The notes under the pieces are model-generated. The model made no database searches, was not told the DNA's origin, and saw only the letters and a program-made list of their open reading frames with translations. 64,000 nt of DNA from the NCBI GenBank assembly GCA_029215795.1, contig JARDYH010000007.1, forward strand, positions 75,527,763 to 75,591,762. The letters are read 5' to 3'. The translations under genes were made by a program, and so were the position numbers. Numbering within the stretch: the first letter of the stretch is position 1; the number at the start of each line of letters is the position of its first letter. This document shows, piece by piece, positions 45,816-59,031 of the stretch. The DNA comes from Anniella stebbinsi (taxonomy: Eukaryota > Chordata > Lepidosauria > Squamata > Anniellidae).

Positions 45816-46670
45816 TGTTGTTCTGTCCTTCGGTGGGCTAAGATTTGAGCCTCTCCTCATTACTCCCAGCCTGGGTTTTCATAGCCTGCTTCTGGCGCAG
45901 CTCTAGTTTCTAGGCCTGACGAGCTGGGTTCGAAAGAGGCTCACTTTCAACAGCAGGGTGTGTGGAAGCTCATTCCCCCCTGCCTCAGATGTCACTGCAC
46001 AGCAGCGCCATTCATCCCTCATCATTGGCCACGTTGGCTGGGGTGGATGGGAGTTGGAGTCCTGGAACGTTGGGCAGCAGTCACCGCTTCCCTACTGCCA
46101 CCCTTCAGTAACCAGGGTAAATGTATCAGAGAACTTGTAGGCCAAAATATCTGGAGGGCCACAATTCCCATCAGCCCCAGGTGTCAGGGATGATGGGAGT
46201 TGTTGATCAGCAACATCTGGAGAGCCGCAGGTTCCCCACCCCAGTACTACAGGGGCAAAAGGAAGTGTGGGGAGAGGGGTTTGCAGCTCGAGTAGAGTAC
46301 GTGGTAGAGCAGAAGGTCCTAGGGTCAACCTCTCTGGCTTTTCCAGTTAAAAAATAGAAATCAGGGAGCAGGTGATGGGAAAGGCTTTTACCTGAGGTCC
46401 TGCAGATCCATTGCCAGTCAGAGCAGGTGATAACTGGGCAAGATGGACAAACTGACCTTTCCTAAGGTAGCTTTCTGTATTTGGAAGCTAGGGGTTGAGA
46501 ATTGGTGATGAGGGGTCAGTGGCTTTCAGTAGAAAGGGGTGGGCAGTTTGTGGCTCTCCAGATATTTGGGCCTACAGCTCCCATCCACCCTAACCAGCAT
46601 CTCCAATGACGAGGCATGATGGGAGTTGTGGCCTTCCAGAATTATTGGCCTACAAGTTGCTCACCCTTGC
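45816..46670. repeat. Intergenic MITE cluster and tRNA-derived SINE
   Basis: Palindromic MITE arms at 46010-46080, 46136-46247 and 46537-46670 (GGCAGTTTGTGGCTCTCCAG, GATGGGAGTTGTGGCC). 46285-46490 is the SINE family of 8930 (TAGAGCAGAAGGTCCTAGGG, CAGGTGATGGGAAAGGC). Confidence 0.6.
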
Positions 46671-46799
46671 AGTAGAAAGTGACATCTGGCCTGAAAATCT
46701 ATTGCCCCAAACACCCCCACATGCCAAAATCCATATCCCAAAATCCATATTAGTGTAATAATACATTGATTAGGTCAACCAAAAGATCACGATAAATGT

Positions 46800-47475
46800 G
46801 CAAGCTTTGAAGAGCTGCAGATCTCTTAAGCAGGAAGTGTGTTACAAGGAGCAGGTTTGGCAGCTGGGTTGGGAAGGAAGAAAACCTGACTTGATGGTGG
46901 AGTCACAGTATCTGTGTGTTCAGAGTCCCAAGATGAAGTGGGGAAGAAGACAGAGTTTAAATTTGCGCTGTATGAAGACATCCTTTTATCTGTCCTGAAT
47001 CGCCCACTGATCAGCTTCATGGGACAACCCCATTGGGTTCTAGTATTATGGGAGAGGGAGAAAAATGTCTCCCTATCCACATTCTCCACCCCAGGCATAA
47101 TTTTGTTCACCTCTATCATGTCTCCCCTTACCCTTTTATTAACCTGAACAGTCCCAAACATTGTCATCTTTCCTCATGGGGAAAATCATTTTAAGTTGTC
47201 ATTTTAGGGTACAGTCCCAGTCTGACCCATCAGCATCTGGCATTTGGGAACAAGATAACATTCCTGAAGGAGAAGGCCATCAATAGCTACTAGCCCTGAT
47301 GGCTATGTGCTACTTCCAGTATCAGTCTATATACACCAGTTGCTGGGGAACCTGGGTGGGAGGGTGCAGTTGCACCCGTGTCCTGCTTGTGGTTCCCTGG
47401 CTGACAGCTGATTGGCCACTGTGTGAACAGAGTGCTGGACTGATCCAGCAGGGCTCTTATGTTCTTTTGTTCTTA
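46800..47475. mobile_element. CR1-type LINE fragments in both orientations
   Basis: 46965-47165 is minus orientation (CTTTTATCTGTCCTGAATCG, AATGTCTCCCTATCCACATT). 47266-47475 is plus orientation (GAAGGAGAAGGCCATCAATA, GTGAACAGAGTGCTGGACTG, GGGCTCTTATGTTCTT). Confidence 0.7.
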
Positions 47476-48250
47476 AGTTAGATGTGTCATAGGAGATCTA
47501 TTCCCCTGCTCTCCTCTCATGTATGGGTAACAATAAATCTCCCTCTTCATGCTGCAAATGCCTACACGAGATAATTTTAATAATGAAAACAGCACACCCA
47601 CACCTGTTTTCATCTGCCCAATGCTGAAGGATACCTCGGTGGGGTGTGGCTACATCCGTTGGTGTGATGCCAGCATGACATGTGGCCGGTGCAGTATTAA
47701 CATCTGATAAGCTTGGAGGCAAATCTCAACCCGTGTTTGCTTTGTGTTTATTGGATTGCAAAGCAAACATGGCTCCTTGTGCACATTCTTACGGGATGGG
47801 AGATGGTACATGCCAAACAGGAGCTTAGCCAAGATCTTCCTGCCACCATGACATGTTCAACGCTTTCCCCCAGTTTTCAGGGACCCACTCCAGCTGTCCC
47901 CTAATTTAGATCTCAGTCAAACTAGGTTGTTAACAGTCCATGGATTACACCATTTGGTGGCGAAGGTGGCTAATCTATTCTGGTTGCAGTGGGTAGAGCC
48001 ATCATGGCTCCTCTGACTGCCTATTGGCTTAGCTGCGCTGATGTCACAACAGCGCGATATCGCCATAGGCTAGGCAGCTGATGCTAGAAGGGTCTTGGGG
48101 AACATAAGAATCAGAAAGCTAAGCTTTAAAGGCAACATCTATTGATGTAAACTAATCAATAGGCAGTAACACCTAAAGTCTGGAAACCACTGGACATTTT
48201 CCATCATTGTTCCTATGCCCTCCCCACAACCTTCATCAGTCTCTGCTGTG
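47476..48250. other. Intergenic, no gene recognised
   Basis: No exon or named repeat seen on either strand. Confidence 0.35.
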
Positions 48251-48254
48251 TTTA

Positions 48255-49170
48255 CATTTTTAAAAAACGTAACTTTATTTGATTTGTACCCCACCTTTCC
48301 ACCAAGAAAATGGCACTCAAGGCGGCTTAACAATCATAGAAACTTTTTAAAAAGATAAAATTTTGCTTAAAAAACATAATACATTAAAACACTGGGCCTG
48401 TTCAGATGACACACTAAGCCATGGTTAAACTGCTAACCCTTTTGCAACAAATGGTTAGTGAGCGTGTTTAAACCATGTTTATGTAGCCACCATGGTTAGG
48501 AGTGGTTCACATGACATGCTAAGCCGCAATGTTTAGCTCAAAATGCTTAACCATGATAGCTTAGTGTGTCGTCTGAATAGGGTCACAGGAGATGATGGCA
48601 AACTGGCAACCACGGGCACCCTGGCACCGACCAGGACCCCCAAGTGCACCCTCCAGGACCCTGTAATAAAAACAGCATCCAACCCAACAGACCAGTTTAC
48701 ATGCCAAAGTCCTGCTTGAACAAAAACGATTTTGCCTGCTGGCAGAAAGACAGTAGAGAGGAAACCATCCTAATCTCCCTCATCGGAGCAGCCACCAAGA
48801 AGGCCCTCTTTTGCATCACCACCCTGAGAAAAAGGCCTCCCCTGAAGATCTTAAAACCCTGGCATCCTTGTATGGGAGGAGGTGGTAATTATCTTTCAGA
48901 TAATCTGGTCCCAAGCCATATAATCATAACTAGCACTTTGAATTGTGCCCGGGAACCAAGCAGCCATTAAAGCTGTCATAACAAGGAGTCACATTTTCGG
49001 AAGATTTAGTGCCTGTTTAGTTTCCCATTTTTTACCCATCACTTTTTCCTTGTGTATTGATTGTATCTATTAGATTGTAAGCCAGTGGGCAGGGACTGTG
49101 TTGTTTTTTATTCTCTGGACCACACCTAGAAAAGTTAAGGTGTAATAATAATGAATCATCACCATCAGTA
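48255..49170 (-). mobile_element. L2-type LINE 3' end (minus) carrying a MITE
   Basis: 48255-48395 and 48586-48980 read as minus-orientation L2 (CCCACCTTTCCACCAAGAAA, GAGCAGCCACCAAGAAGGCC). Inserted at about 48396-48585 is a TTCAGACGACAC-type element (GGCCTGTTCAGATGACACAC, GTGTCGTCTGAATAGGGTC). Confidence 0.55.
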
Positions 49171-49505
49171 ATAATAAACCTTAAAGTATGGCTTACATGC
49201 CATGCCTTTCGGATGACATCTAGCAGTTACAAAACTGAGCAGTACTTAGAGCCTGTCAGTGGAAATCCAGAGAGATGGTACTTGCTGTTTATGATACAGA
49301 ATCAGAACCTATGGTTGTTGTTTGGGTGAAATGCTAATTTGGCTGATTGTCATCTGCTGCTGTCAGCAGCCCTTCCTTTGGGGTGACCTGAATCTCTTGA
49401 CTGTCTCAGTAACCTTCCAGATCCTCTCAGTCTTTCTTCTACCTTTGCCTTTTGACAGTGAAACGTCCAAAAGGTTAATTATCAGGCAGCACCTCCATCT
49501 TGATT

Positions 49506-50045
49506 GATAGAATCATAAACTTGGAAAGGACCTCAAAGGTCATCTAATCCAACCTGCTGCTATCGATGCAGGAAATTTATTTATATTGTATTTATTGCAT
49601 TTTTATACTGCCCAATAGCCGAGGCTCTCTGAGCTGTTCACAATTAAAACCATCAAATACAACAGTTCAAGACATATCAAGGTTTAAAAATACCACATAA
49701 AACCAAAATAAACCCAGTGGCAGTTACGGCTCAGGGAAAGCCTATGTGAAAAGATATGTTTTCAGGAGGCGTTCAAAGGATGTTCCATTTCCCACCTCCC
49801 AAACTTCACGAGGGAGGGTCTTCCAGATGGTGGGTGCTGCTACAGGGAAGGCCTTGCTGATACAGCATTCCCGATAGGTGACCATCCAATCTGTGCTTAA
49901 AAGCCTCTTAACAAAAGAGTGTCCGCCACCTTCTCAAGCAGACTGTTCCACTGTCGAACAGCTTGTGGAGTGCACTCAGGAAGTTCTTAATGGCGAGTCA
50001 AAGTCTCCGTTCCTGTAATTTGAATTCCCTTTTACTGCAAATGGG
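49506..50045 (-). mobile_element. CR1 3' end (minus) interrupted by an L2 3' end (minus)
   Basis: CR1 text GATAGAATCATAAACTTGGA to AACCTGCTGCTATCGATGCA stops at about 49570 and resumes at 49870 (GGTGACCATCCAATCTGTGC, TCAGGAAGTTCTTAATGGCG). The insert holds an L2 tail (TTTTATACTGCCCAATAGCC) and its 3' UTR. Confidence 0.7.
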
Positions 50046-51094
50046 AGCTGTGAAAATGGGGTGGGACCTAGATCACCCTTAAAATGACTTTGGGGAGACT
50101 CGGGGAGGTGGAAGTGGGGGGATCCCCAAGGCTAAGTCCCAATGCCATGGATACATTTAAATTAATATTAACAAGTTTTTTAAAAATAAACTCAAAGTGC
50201 AAACCCCTAAGATCCTCTTAGTATACATGTCAAGTTTCTGACATCTAGGTTTTGTGGTTTTGGTGGTAACGGAAAGGACACACACCCTCTTTTATTATTA
50301 TAGAATACATCTTGTTTATTCTCTTATATTAAAAGAAAATGGTAGGGTTAACCATCTAATGTTATACTCTCCTATAGCATATATCAGCCTTTTCAACCTG
50401 GTGCCCTTGCGACGGGTTGGACTACCACCGTCTTCAGCCAGAATTGGAGTCATAATGCACATCTGGAGGTGCCGTGTAGGGGAAGGCTAGCATGTCTCCA
50501 ATAGGTCACTGTTAGAGAAGGAAACTGACATTTTAAAAAAGACAAAGGAAAGATTAATAAAAGCCCATTACAGCAGTACAATACAATCATCACTAATACA
50601 TTTCAAGGTTGCTGAATTTGTGCTTTCCTATCCATTATCTTACAAACCTTCCCCCCACCCTCTGCTGCCAATAAAAACCTATCACTCCTCAATGGGTTTG
50701 CTCTTGCATGAACAAGGTTTGTTAGCTTAAGCAGTTTTGCTGTGTGCTGTATCTTATTAGGTCATTCAATTACCAAGGGAACATTTACGGATTTCCCTTT
50801 AGAGGAGATTGATATGGTTTTGCTGTCCTCATCATATTTTCCAGTCATTGATGGATCGCTGCTCATAACCTTCAAGACGCATAAGTAAAACTGCAAAAGG
50901 ACCCAACAGTATGCGATCTCAGGTTATGTCTTCAATATGCCGTATCGTTTCCGTTCAGGATTCTTTAATTTGAAGATAGTTCTGGCAAGTAAACATGCAA
51001 GCAAACCTTTGCAGGTTACGCTGCAAACCAACCGATCAATTGAGTACATAATTTTTGTAGCTCGATTGATTTGCCATTAATATGTACTTTCAAG
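50046..51094. other. Intergenic with one MITE
   Basis: 50383-50492 is a palindromic MITE copy (TTTCAACCTGGTGCCCTTGC, CATCTGGAGGTGCC). Elsewhere nothing recognised. Confidence 0.45.
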
Positions 51095-51417
51095 TAGGGT
51101 GACCATATGAAAAGGAGGACAGGGCTCTTGCATCTTTAACAGTTGTATAGAAAAGGGAATTTCAGCAGGTGTCATTTGCATACATGCAGCACCTGGTGAA
51201 ATTCCCTCTTCATCACAACAGTGAAAGTTGCAGGAGCCCTTCCCTCTATTGTATCTGATCACTCTAGCTAAGAGGGCAGGGCTCCTACAGCTTTAACTGT
51301 TGTGATGAAGAGGGAATTTCACCAGGTGCTGCATGCATACAAATGACACTGGCTGAAATTCCCTTTTCTATACAAAAGATGCAGGAGCCCTGTCCTCCTT
51401 TTCATATGGTCACCCTA
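51095..51417. mobile_element. Nested-palindrome hAT-like MITE, copy 5
   Basis: Ends TAGGGTGACCATATGAAAAG and its complement. Belongs to the subfamily with the GCATGCAGCACC centre, like copy 3. No matching 8-bp flanks were seen. Confidence 0.8.
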
Positions 51418-53934
51418 AGTGTCACCTGTAGAATGGCAGGAAAAATGCAAATGAAGCTCTATCACCACCATTGTCTCTTGAAGCTGTGGATATGTCTTAT
51501 TCCAAATGACTGTCAGGGATTGAAACTGGGATCTTTGGCATTCACCCTGCCACTAAGCTATTGTTCTTTTCCTAATATTGTCTATCTCTTACTACCTTAC
51601 ATGTAACAGCATTTTATCAGGTCACCCTGAAACTGCCTCCATAGTTGTTAAATACCACTGCGACGACCACATTCAGAATTAAAATAATTGTGCATGCAGT
51701 CCCATCATGTACATATGTACGTGGGCGCATGTTTTATTCTGTTTGAACCGTACTGTAATTTTAGTTTTATTGTGTTTTTTTAAGTTTATTGTCCGGTTAA
51801 AATGTTGTCGCTGCTCTTAGCCACTTTAGGTAATTTTGCATTCAGGAAGGCAAGTTTAAAATGTTGCAAATGCATTAATAAATGTGATAGGAGACTGGTT
51901 GTATTTTGCATTTATTATTTTGCTTAATTCACTTTATCAATCATCTTTACATCATTTATTTGCCACCCCATAAAATAAAGTACGGTAAAGCAATAAAATA
52001 TAGTACTTTGCAATTGCTCAACTGTTAACACCTAAACAGCTGACACTGAGGTCACTCTTACCCACTGTGGAGAGATGTACTGGATCCCTATTTAATTTAC
52101 AGTAATTATTTCTAAATGTACATTATACATATAAATTAGCATATGCAAACTTTATACAAAACTATACCCTCTTTTTCAGCCTATTATTATTATTATTATT
52201 GTTATTATTATTATTATTATTATTGTTATTACAATGTGTATGTATTTTAAAGGTATATAATAATATACTATGTCATTGCTCCAAAGTTGTACAATACTAT
52301 CGTGAACAATCAAAAGAAAAAGAATTCTGATGAACATTTCCCCTCCTCTGCAGTTCCAAGAAAAAAATATTCACATGAAAGTGTGTAGGCCATTGATAAG
52401 GTAGCAGTGGTTAGCTCTGCTGGTAAGCGTAACTAAAAAAAAACCCACCCAAGGTACATGAGCAAGCAGTTCAGTAAAACAGCATGTAAAACTACAATAC
52501 ATTAAAAAAAATAAAAACTTGAATCGTTTTTCCTGTCTCTCATTTTTATTTGTTTCATTAGCAATTTCTATTTACATTTAATTTATTTAAAACATTTCTT
52601 GGCTACCTTTCAGGGCAGAGGCCCTCACAAGGTGGCTTACAGCAGTAAATCTAAATTTATCTTGCAATAAATTTCTACCCCACCTTTCAGCTTCAGCCTG
52701 ACTGAAATCCACCAAGAGAAGAGCCTGTGTTTCGAGAAGCCTTCCTCAACTGACTGGCCACTGTTTTTTCCGGTTCCTTTGTTTTTAAATTGAATCAATT
52801 TTAATTTTCTTTTTAAATCTTCTTTCTTTTACTGTTTATACCTATGTTCACTGCTCTGGAATCTGTATTAGATAATTGAGTGGTATATAAATATTGTTTG
52901 ATCATCATCATCATCAACATCATCATCATCATCATCATAGTAGAGGCTTAAAGTGTGTTCAGTATGATATATAGTAAAAACAAACTACAGCAGTAGTGAT
53001 TTGTGGGTAATTTGCAGTTTTCAACTCCCTACGGTTTAACAATAGGAAGTATAAATGCATGTAAAAACTGCAAGGAATTCCCTGTCACCGCTGACCTTGT
53101 GTCAGACATTTTATCTCTCGGCCTCAGTGTTCCTTGATGGTAAAGGAGTTGCTTTTCACCAGGATTTTGTGCAGCTCTGCTAGCCAATTGTAAGTGCTAT
53201 GTTAGATTCCCTGGCCTAGAGTGACTCAGATGTAGATTTGTATGTAGGTCATGCCAGTCTATGGCTCGTGAGTTGCAGTAGGTAATTGCCTCCACCTCCT
53301 TAGCCAGCATTTTGCAACAGATACCTTCTTACCCCACCCACCCCTATTTTTCACCTGCCTTCGGTTAGTCGACTTCGAGGTTCTAGTAAAAAAAACAAAG
53401 GAGATCCCACAAGTGTGAATTCTGAGCACCTGCTATAAATTTTAGTGATCAAAAGTGGGAGCCAGATGAACCCCGTTCATAACAGCATGGAGAAAAAGCA
53501 TCTCCATCAGGGTGGGAGACACTCCTGGGCAACCTGTACCCTCTTTACCTTTTTTTGCAGCCATCACTGCTCCGCCCCATCCCAAATTTGCTGCTCTGGC
53601 AGCAAGAAAGTGATGATTTCGCTCGAAGCCTCCAAGGAGCAATCTTGTTTCTGAACAGGGTGCACTCCACTTTTGCCTGTTTTCAAGCAAAATCACTGGT
53701 TGTTTTTTTAAAATTGCTGTTGCACCCCAAAATTTCTGTGGGAAACTTGGTATGGTTGTGGGCAATCATGGGGTCTGGAGGGGGAATGTAGCCCTGGAAC
53801 CATAGGACATTGTCCACTCCTAATCTAGATCAAGCTTGCATTAGCTGCCTGCATGTTTCTATGCCTGATTCAAGATGCTCAGGAACGCAATACCCAACTG
53901 AGCACCTCTCCCAACACGAACCTACCTGTACACT
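51418..53934. other. AT-rich intergenic with simple repeats
   Basis: (TTA)n at about 52182-52240, (ATC)n at 52899-52938 and LINE-tail-like sequence at 52560-52720 (CAAGGTGGCTTACAGCAGTA). No exon recognised; the frames at 53442-53791 have no features. Confidence 0.5.
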
Positions 53935-54370
53935 GCATTCAGGATCTAAGGCCATCCACGAGGTGCCTTCTCTGAGGAAGGCTTTGAGGCGGCAACAAGG
54001 GAGAGGGCCTTCTCCACAGTGGCCCCTCAATTATTGAATGATCTCCCCAATGAGGTCTGCCTGGGCCTGGCACCAACGTTGTTATCTTTTAGGTGCCAGG
54101 TGAAGACCTTTCTCTTTTCTCAAGCGTTTGGCAGCATAGGAGTTATTCAGGTCCTGGATTTATTTTATTGTTGATTGCTTTAAATTGTTTTTAAATATAC
54201 ATTGTCTCTGTGTGTACTGGTTGGGTGTTTTTATGTAAATGTTTTTTTAAAAACTTTGTATACTGTATTTTTAATGGTTTTTAATTTCTGTAAACCACCC
54301 AGGCAGATTCAGCTATTGGGCGGTATAGAAATGTAATAGATGATGATGAAGAAGATGATGATGATGATCA
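53935..54370 (+). mobile_element. L2-type LINE 3' end with (GAT)n tail
   Basis: GGGAGAGGGCCTTCTCCACA, TTTAGGTGCCAGGTGAAGAC, a T-rich 3' UTR and the terminal GCTATTGGGCGGTATAGAAA, then a GATGATGAAGA repeat at 54337-54370. Confidence 0.75.
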
Positions 54371-54760
54371 ATGTCTGGCAAAACAGGCCTGTCTTTACAA
54401 TTTGCACAGCCTTCCCAATTAGTGGCTGAGGATGATGGGAGTTGCAGTCCATCATATTTGGAGGGCACCAGGTTGAGGAAGGCTGGCCCTGAAGGGTAAA
54501 AGAGTGAAAGCCAAATGGGCTTTCCAAGGCGGAGAGGCAACTGAGCCTCCAAAACCAAAGGGATGGAGAGCAAGGCCTCCGAGCAAGCATGCAATGGGAG
54601 AAGTTGGCCCTTAAAATAGCCGGCCTCGAACCATTTTTGATTTTACAGGCAAAAAGAAGTACTTTGAATTGTGCCCAAAACCCTGATGATGTTACAGGCA
54701 CCTTTGGGTCCAATAGGGGACAATGTTACTTGCTGAATCACATTCCCATAACACTCAAAG
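54371..54760. other. Intergenic with one MITE half
   Basis: 54405-54485 is a MITE arm pair (GATGATGGGAGTTGCAGTCC, TTTGGAGGGCACCAGGTTGA). 54490-54720 resembles L2-type sequence in minus sense. Confidence 0.4.
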
Positions 54761-56050
54761 TTGAATGACACAACCTACAATGAACTGTGAAGCCTTTGCC
54801 CCCAGATTCCATATGCAACCCCTGCTCGGGGGTTGTTGTGTTGTGCGAACCCAGCAAGTGTGGGTTATGTGAGGGTTAAACAACCCTGAAACAGACCATT
54901 GTTTAATACTTGCACAACAGACACTTGCCAGATTTGAATGAGTGGGGGTTGCATATTCAAAATAGCAACCCCAGCTTACTGTGGGTTAAATAACCGCTCA
55001 TATTAAGGGTTAAATAACCCACAGTGGGCTGTCGTGTCATGTAGACAGCCCCTCAGTGACAGGGTTTGCATGACCCAAGGGTGTTTAATAAACCATGGTG
55101 GCTTCTTAACCACCCTGCATGTGCCGATCTTGTGCCATCCTGATTTACATAATTATCTCACCGCATGCAGGTTGTTATGATATCTGAAGCCAGAGAATGT
55201 GGTTGGTTGGGGTAATTAACAAATCACCCAGAAACTCTACAATAGGCCATAGGTTCTAGGTATTTTGTCACTGTGACTCATTAACCAACCTGTGATTGTG
55301 CACACCGGCCCTGTGGGAAATGTCATGGGCCCTATTCACATGCACAAGGTGTGGTGGTGGTTACAGTAACTAGGCAAACCATCGCAACTGGGCCTATCAC
55401 ATGACCAAGAACCACATGGCACCACGTAATTCCTATACCCTCTCTGTAATTACCTGGCAATTTTCCGCATGGTTCAGCCGCACATCCTGGTGCCCTCGGC
55501 AGTGTGAATGCACTCCATCCGTTGCATGGCAATGGAAACGATAGAAAAAGTCCGTGGTGGCCAGAGCATGATCAGATGTGCAAGGCACTCTAGGCCATCA
55601 TCTCTATGGTTGCAGCCTGTAAACCCCCCAAACCCTGTTTTGACCACCAGGGAGCCTGCCACATATAATGGTAAGTCACCCGAGGACCCCTTAACCCTGC
55701 TGCAGAAGGATGGTTACCCAGGGTGGTTCTGTAACTATCATTGTTGTGTTTTTCTTCCCCCACATGACATGCTAAGCCACCAGCTAGCTCAAAATGCTTA
55801 ACTATCATGGCTTAGCATGATGTCTGAACAGGCACACAGGGTGGCTTGTTAACCCTACAGTGTGGCTTATTTTTCTTAAACAAGCCGCCTTGAAAACCCA
55901 TGGTTAGTTGTTGGGTTGTTCAGGGTGGTTAACAAGTTACCCTGCAGAAAATGTCCTGGGTTCAGACAAAACACAAACCCATGGTTCAACAAATAACCCA
56001 CAGTTCAACAATAAGCCACACTCTGCCACTGTGTGTGGGTTAATGTGATC
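54760..56050. repeat. Cluster of TTCAGACAACAC-type MITE fragments
   Basis: Recurring GGGTTGTTGTGTTGTGCGAA, TTAAATAACCCACAGTGGGC, GCTAAGCCACCAGCTAGCTC and GGGTTCAGACAAAACACAAA motifs show several overlapping or nested copies of short inverted-repeat elements. They are hard to separate by eye. Confidence 0.5.
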
Positions 56051-57415
56051 TCCCCACAAAGAACTTGAGGGCAGATGTCCAGATGGCTCAGCAACAAATG
56101 AGTAACAATTCTACATTTATTACAGATTTGGGATTGCAGTGATCTTATATCAGCATCTGCTTGCAGTAATATTTTCTGATCGTGGTTGCAGGCCCATACA
56201 AAGATATAATCTAAACTGAAGGGAGGCAGTTATGAAATCATGACCTTTTAAAGAAACAATGCCAGCGTGGAATGTCCAAATTTCCATTTCAGTTTTAAGA
56301 GAGAGAGAACAAAACGAGAGACATCTTCAAAAGTTTGTTTTGGAAACGTTGATCCTGAATGCTGAAAAGTGTTATTGATGTATTTATTTATATAGAACCA
56401 CAATTTTGCATGGCACTTTAGAGGATGTCCCTGCCTCCTGGAGTTTACATTTAAATTTGCAATTGGGGAGATGTAGGAAGGAGAGTGAAATCGAAGTGGG
56501 ATAAATAGGGGAAAGAACTGGCATTTATTTCCACTTACTCCTACTTATTTACAGTGGTGTATGGGGACTTACAGTGCAATCCTATACATATCTACTCAGA
56601 AGTCCTTGATTCAATGGGACTTACTCCCAGGTATGCTGCAATCCTAAACACACATTTTTTAAAATTATTTTTACTGATTTTTTTTTAGCAAATAAAACAT
56701 TAATAAACAATAAGACAATTTAGGAGTACATTAACCACCATCTGTCATCAATATTCTACGTTTTTAAATAATTATCTTTTTGATCTTTTTTAACAAATAA
56801 AACATCCTAAACACACTGGGAATAAGCTTCATTTATTATATTTCTATACCGCCCCATAACTGATGTTCTCTGGGCGGATCAGAACTGAACCTATGTGATT
56901 TACTTCTGAGTAAACATGGATCGGATTGCACTGGGTCTAAAACTGTAGCATAAGGAGTTAAAAGTATCATCCGGTTCCCATCCATCCCAGCAATGGAGGT
57001 TAGTTCGTTCCCAGCACTTCGGGATTCCTGGAGATGCCACTCTCACGCAATACAAACATCTCTTTGATTTGGGTGGACTGCGAGGATCTTCCAGCTAGAG
57101 TCGATTTTGCTTTTGAAATGCGGCTGTTAACAATAACTAAATCTTAAGCCTTGCTGATGAATCTTTAATGATAAGTATTAACTTTCCAAATGCCGTGGGT
57201 TGGATCCAGACTTTGCCACGCATAGAGTAGACCCAATTAAATCAATGAGTCTACTCTAAGTATGGCTAAGTCTGGATGCGCCTCAATATTTTTCCACCCT
57301 GCTCTCTTGCTGTTTCCCTCCCCGGCCAGTGGTACAGCAGCAACCCTACTTGGGCGATATAATAGAAGACAAATTCAGATAGAATAAAAATTCTCATTTT
57401 GGGAAAGCAAAGTAC
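56051..57415. other. Intergenic, no gene recognised
   Basis: AT-rich. Short L2-tail-like piece near 56830-56880 (TTTCTATACCGCCCCATAAC). A SINE-like GCAATCCTATACATATCTAC segment near 56570-56640 and a related one at 57190-57260. Confidence 0.4.
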
Positions 57416-57799
57416 AGTCAAAAGAATACACACACACACATATATATATGTATCTCCCCGCCAACGCCAAATTCGATTCCTCTCCGGTTCCAACCATTTA
57501 AAAATGAAAATGGATCCTTCTTTCTCCTGAGCTGTGCCTGGAATTCTAATCCCACTGAAAACGAACGCTTTTGTCTCTTTAATCTCCCAAGGTCATCCCT
57601 CCTTCCGTGTTCTCCTTGACCTTTCCCTACATCCGTCCCCAAACCTGGGCATTATGGAAGGGACCCAGGAGTCCAGGCTCCGTCCTAGTCCCCAATCCAT
57701 TTCTATACCCATTCCCCGGGTCCCCTATTTTCCCTGGGGCTTAAACCGGGAACCCGACGTCCTCCTAAATCCACTTCCTTATGAACCCCATGGGAATCC

Positions 57800-58260
57800 A
57801 GGCTGGCATCCCAATCTACTAGGCCTCTCCTTCCCTCCCCTCCCCTCCCCTTTTTTCGCGGGGGCGGGGATGGGATGAAAGGAACCCAGGAGTCCCAGGA
57901 GCTTGGTTCGCAGTGCCCCCCGCCCCCCGTTCCTCCATTCTGCTCTAGCCCCTCCTCTCCGCCTCGGCTTCGCCGCCGCTGCGCTGCGCGCTGGTGGAGC
58001 CGCCGAGTGGTGGGGGGGCGGGTTGCGTCCAACAAAAGGGGCGGCCGCCGCCGAGGAAGGAGGAGGCGGGAGGGAGGGAAGCGGGGCCTGTCGCTCCTTC
58101 CTCTTCCTCCTCGCGGCATCAGGGCCGCCGGCCGGGACCAGCGCTTGCCTCTCCATCCCGGCCGGGCGGGGAGGGGGGAGCCGCCCGCCTCGCTTTCTCT
58201 GCGCTGGGCTATGTTCGAGTAAGGAGAGCGTTGCGCGGCGAGGACGAAGGCATGGCGGGC
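57800..58260 (+). promoter_or_regulatory. CpG island with probable first exon of a downstream plus-strand gene
   Basis: Dense CpG and GC-rich sequence (GCCGCCGCTGCGCTGCGCGC and similar). The plus strand has a consensus donor TTCGA|GTAAGG at 58219, preceded by an in-context ATG (58211), so the exon is either 5' UTR or starts a protein with two complete codons. Both strands are open for more than 200 codons, but only from base composition. The gene itself lies beyond the window. Confidence 0.55.
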
Positions 58261-58637
58261 TGGGGTGGGGGCTGATGGTGGTAGGGGGCTGGAGAGGGCT
58301 GGGGTGGGGGTGGGGAAGCGATACCGGCTGGGTTGGAAGCGGAGATGGGGGAAGATTTGCGCCCGGGAAGGAGGGCTCTTGTTGCTCGCTAGCTGGAAGC
58401 GTGGTGCGACTGGTGATGGGGGTGGGGAGGGGAGGGGGTGTTCTAAGGCTATTAAGCCGGGCTGGGAAAAGGACATCGGAGGCATCAGCCTTTGGCGATC
58501 TGCCTCCAGCTGTCCTGCGCGTCAAGATTCGGGCTGGTCACTTGTCAGCTGAGAGAGGGATGGAGGATGGACAAAGGAGCTGCCGGGAGGGAGGAGGAAT
58601 GGAGAAGAAGAGGCAGAGAAGGATGGTTGCATTCATG

Positions 58638-58662
58638 GTGTGTGTGTGTGTGTGTGTGTGTG
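58638..58662 (+). repeat. (TG)n microsatellite
   Basis: About 12 TG units downstream of the CpG island. Confidence 0.9.
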
Positions 58663-58726
58663 GTATCCTTGGAAACGGTTTTGGGGGGGAGAGGGCGGGG
58701 GGCTGCCGATCCTAATAGCGTGGATT

Positions 58727-58728
<2 letters not shown>

Positions 58729-58772
<44 letters not shown>
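58729..58772 (+). repeat. (GA)n microsatellite
   Basis: About 22 uninterrupted GA units, a purine-only tract. Confidence 0.95.
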
Positions 58773-58776
<4 letters not shown>

Positions 58777-59031
58777 GTCTTTTGCTTGTTTCCCCTAAAC
58801 TCCGGGAGGGGTTGGGGTGCGCGCGCGCGTGCGCGTGTATTTGCAGTCTCTTTTTTAAAGTCTGGTTGCGTTGGTGGAGGTTTCAGGCCAGGCGCCCCCG
58901 CCTGCTCTCCATTCTCCATTGCTACAGGTGCGCATTTCTCTGCGCTCAGTCCTCCCCCGGTGTGACATCGAGCGTTCACTAGGGCTAGCAGCGTGGTCTT
59001 TGTAGCGCCACCATCGGGAGAAACCTTTGTT

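Noticed and set aside
57703..58715. Long open frames on both strands in the CpG island (up to 270 codons)
   Set aside because: They arise from GC-rich composition, overlap each other on opposite strands, and show only Gly/Arg/Pro-rich sequence with no domain.
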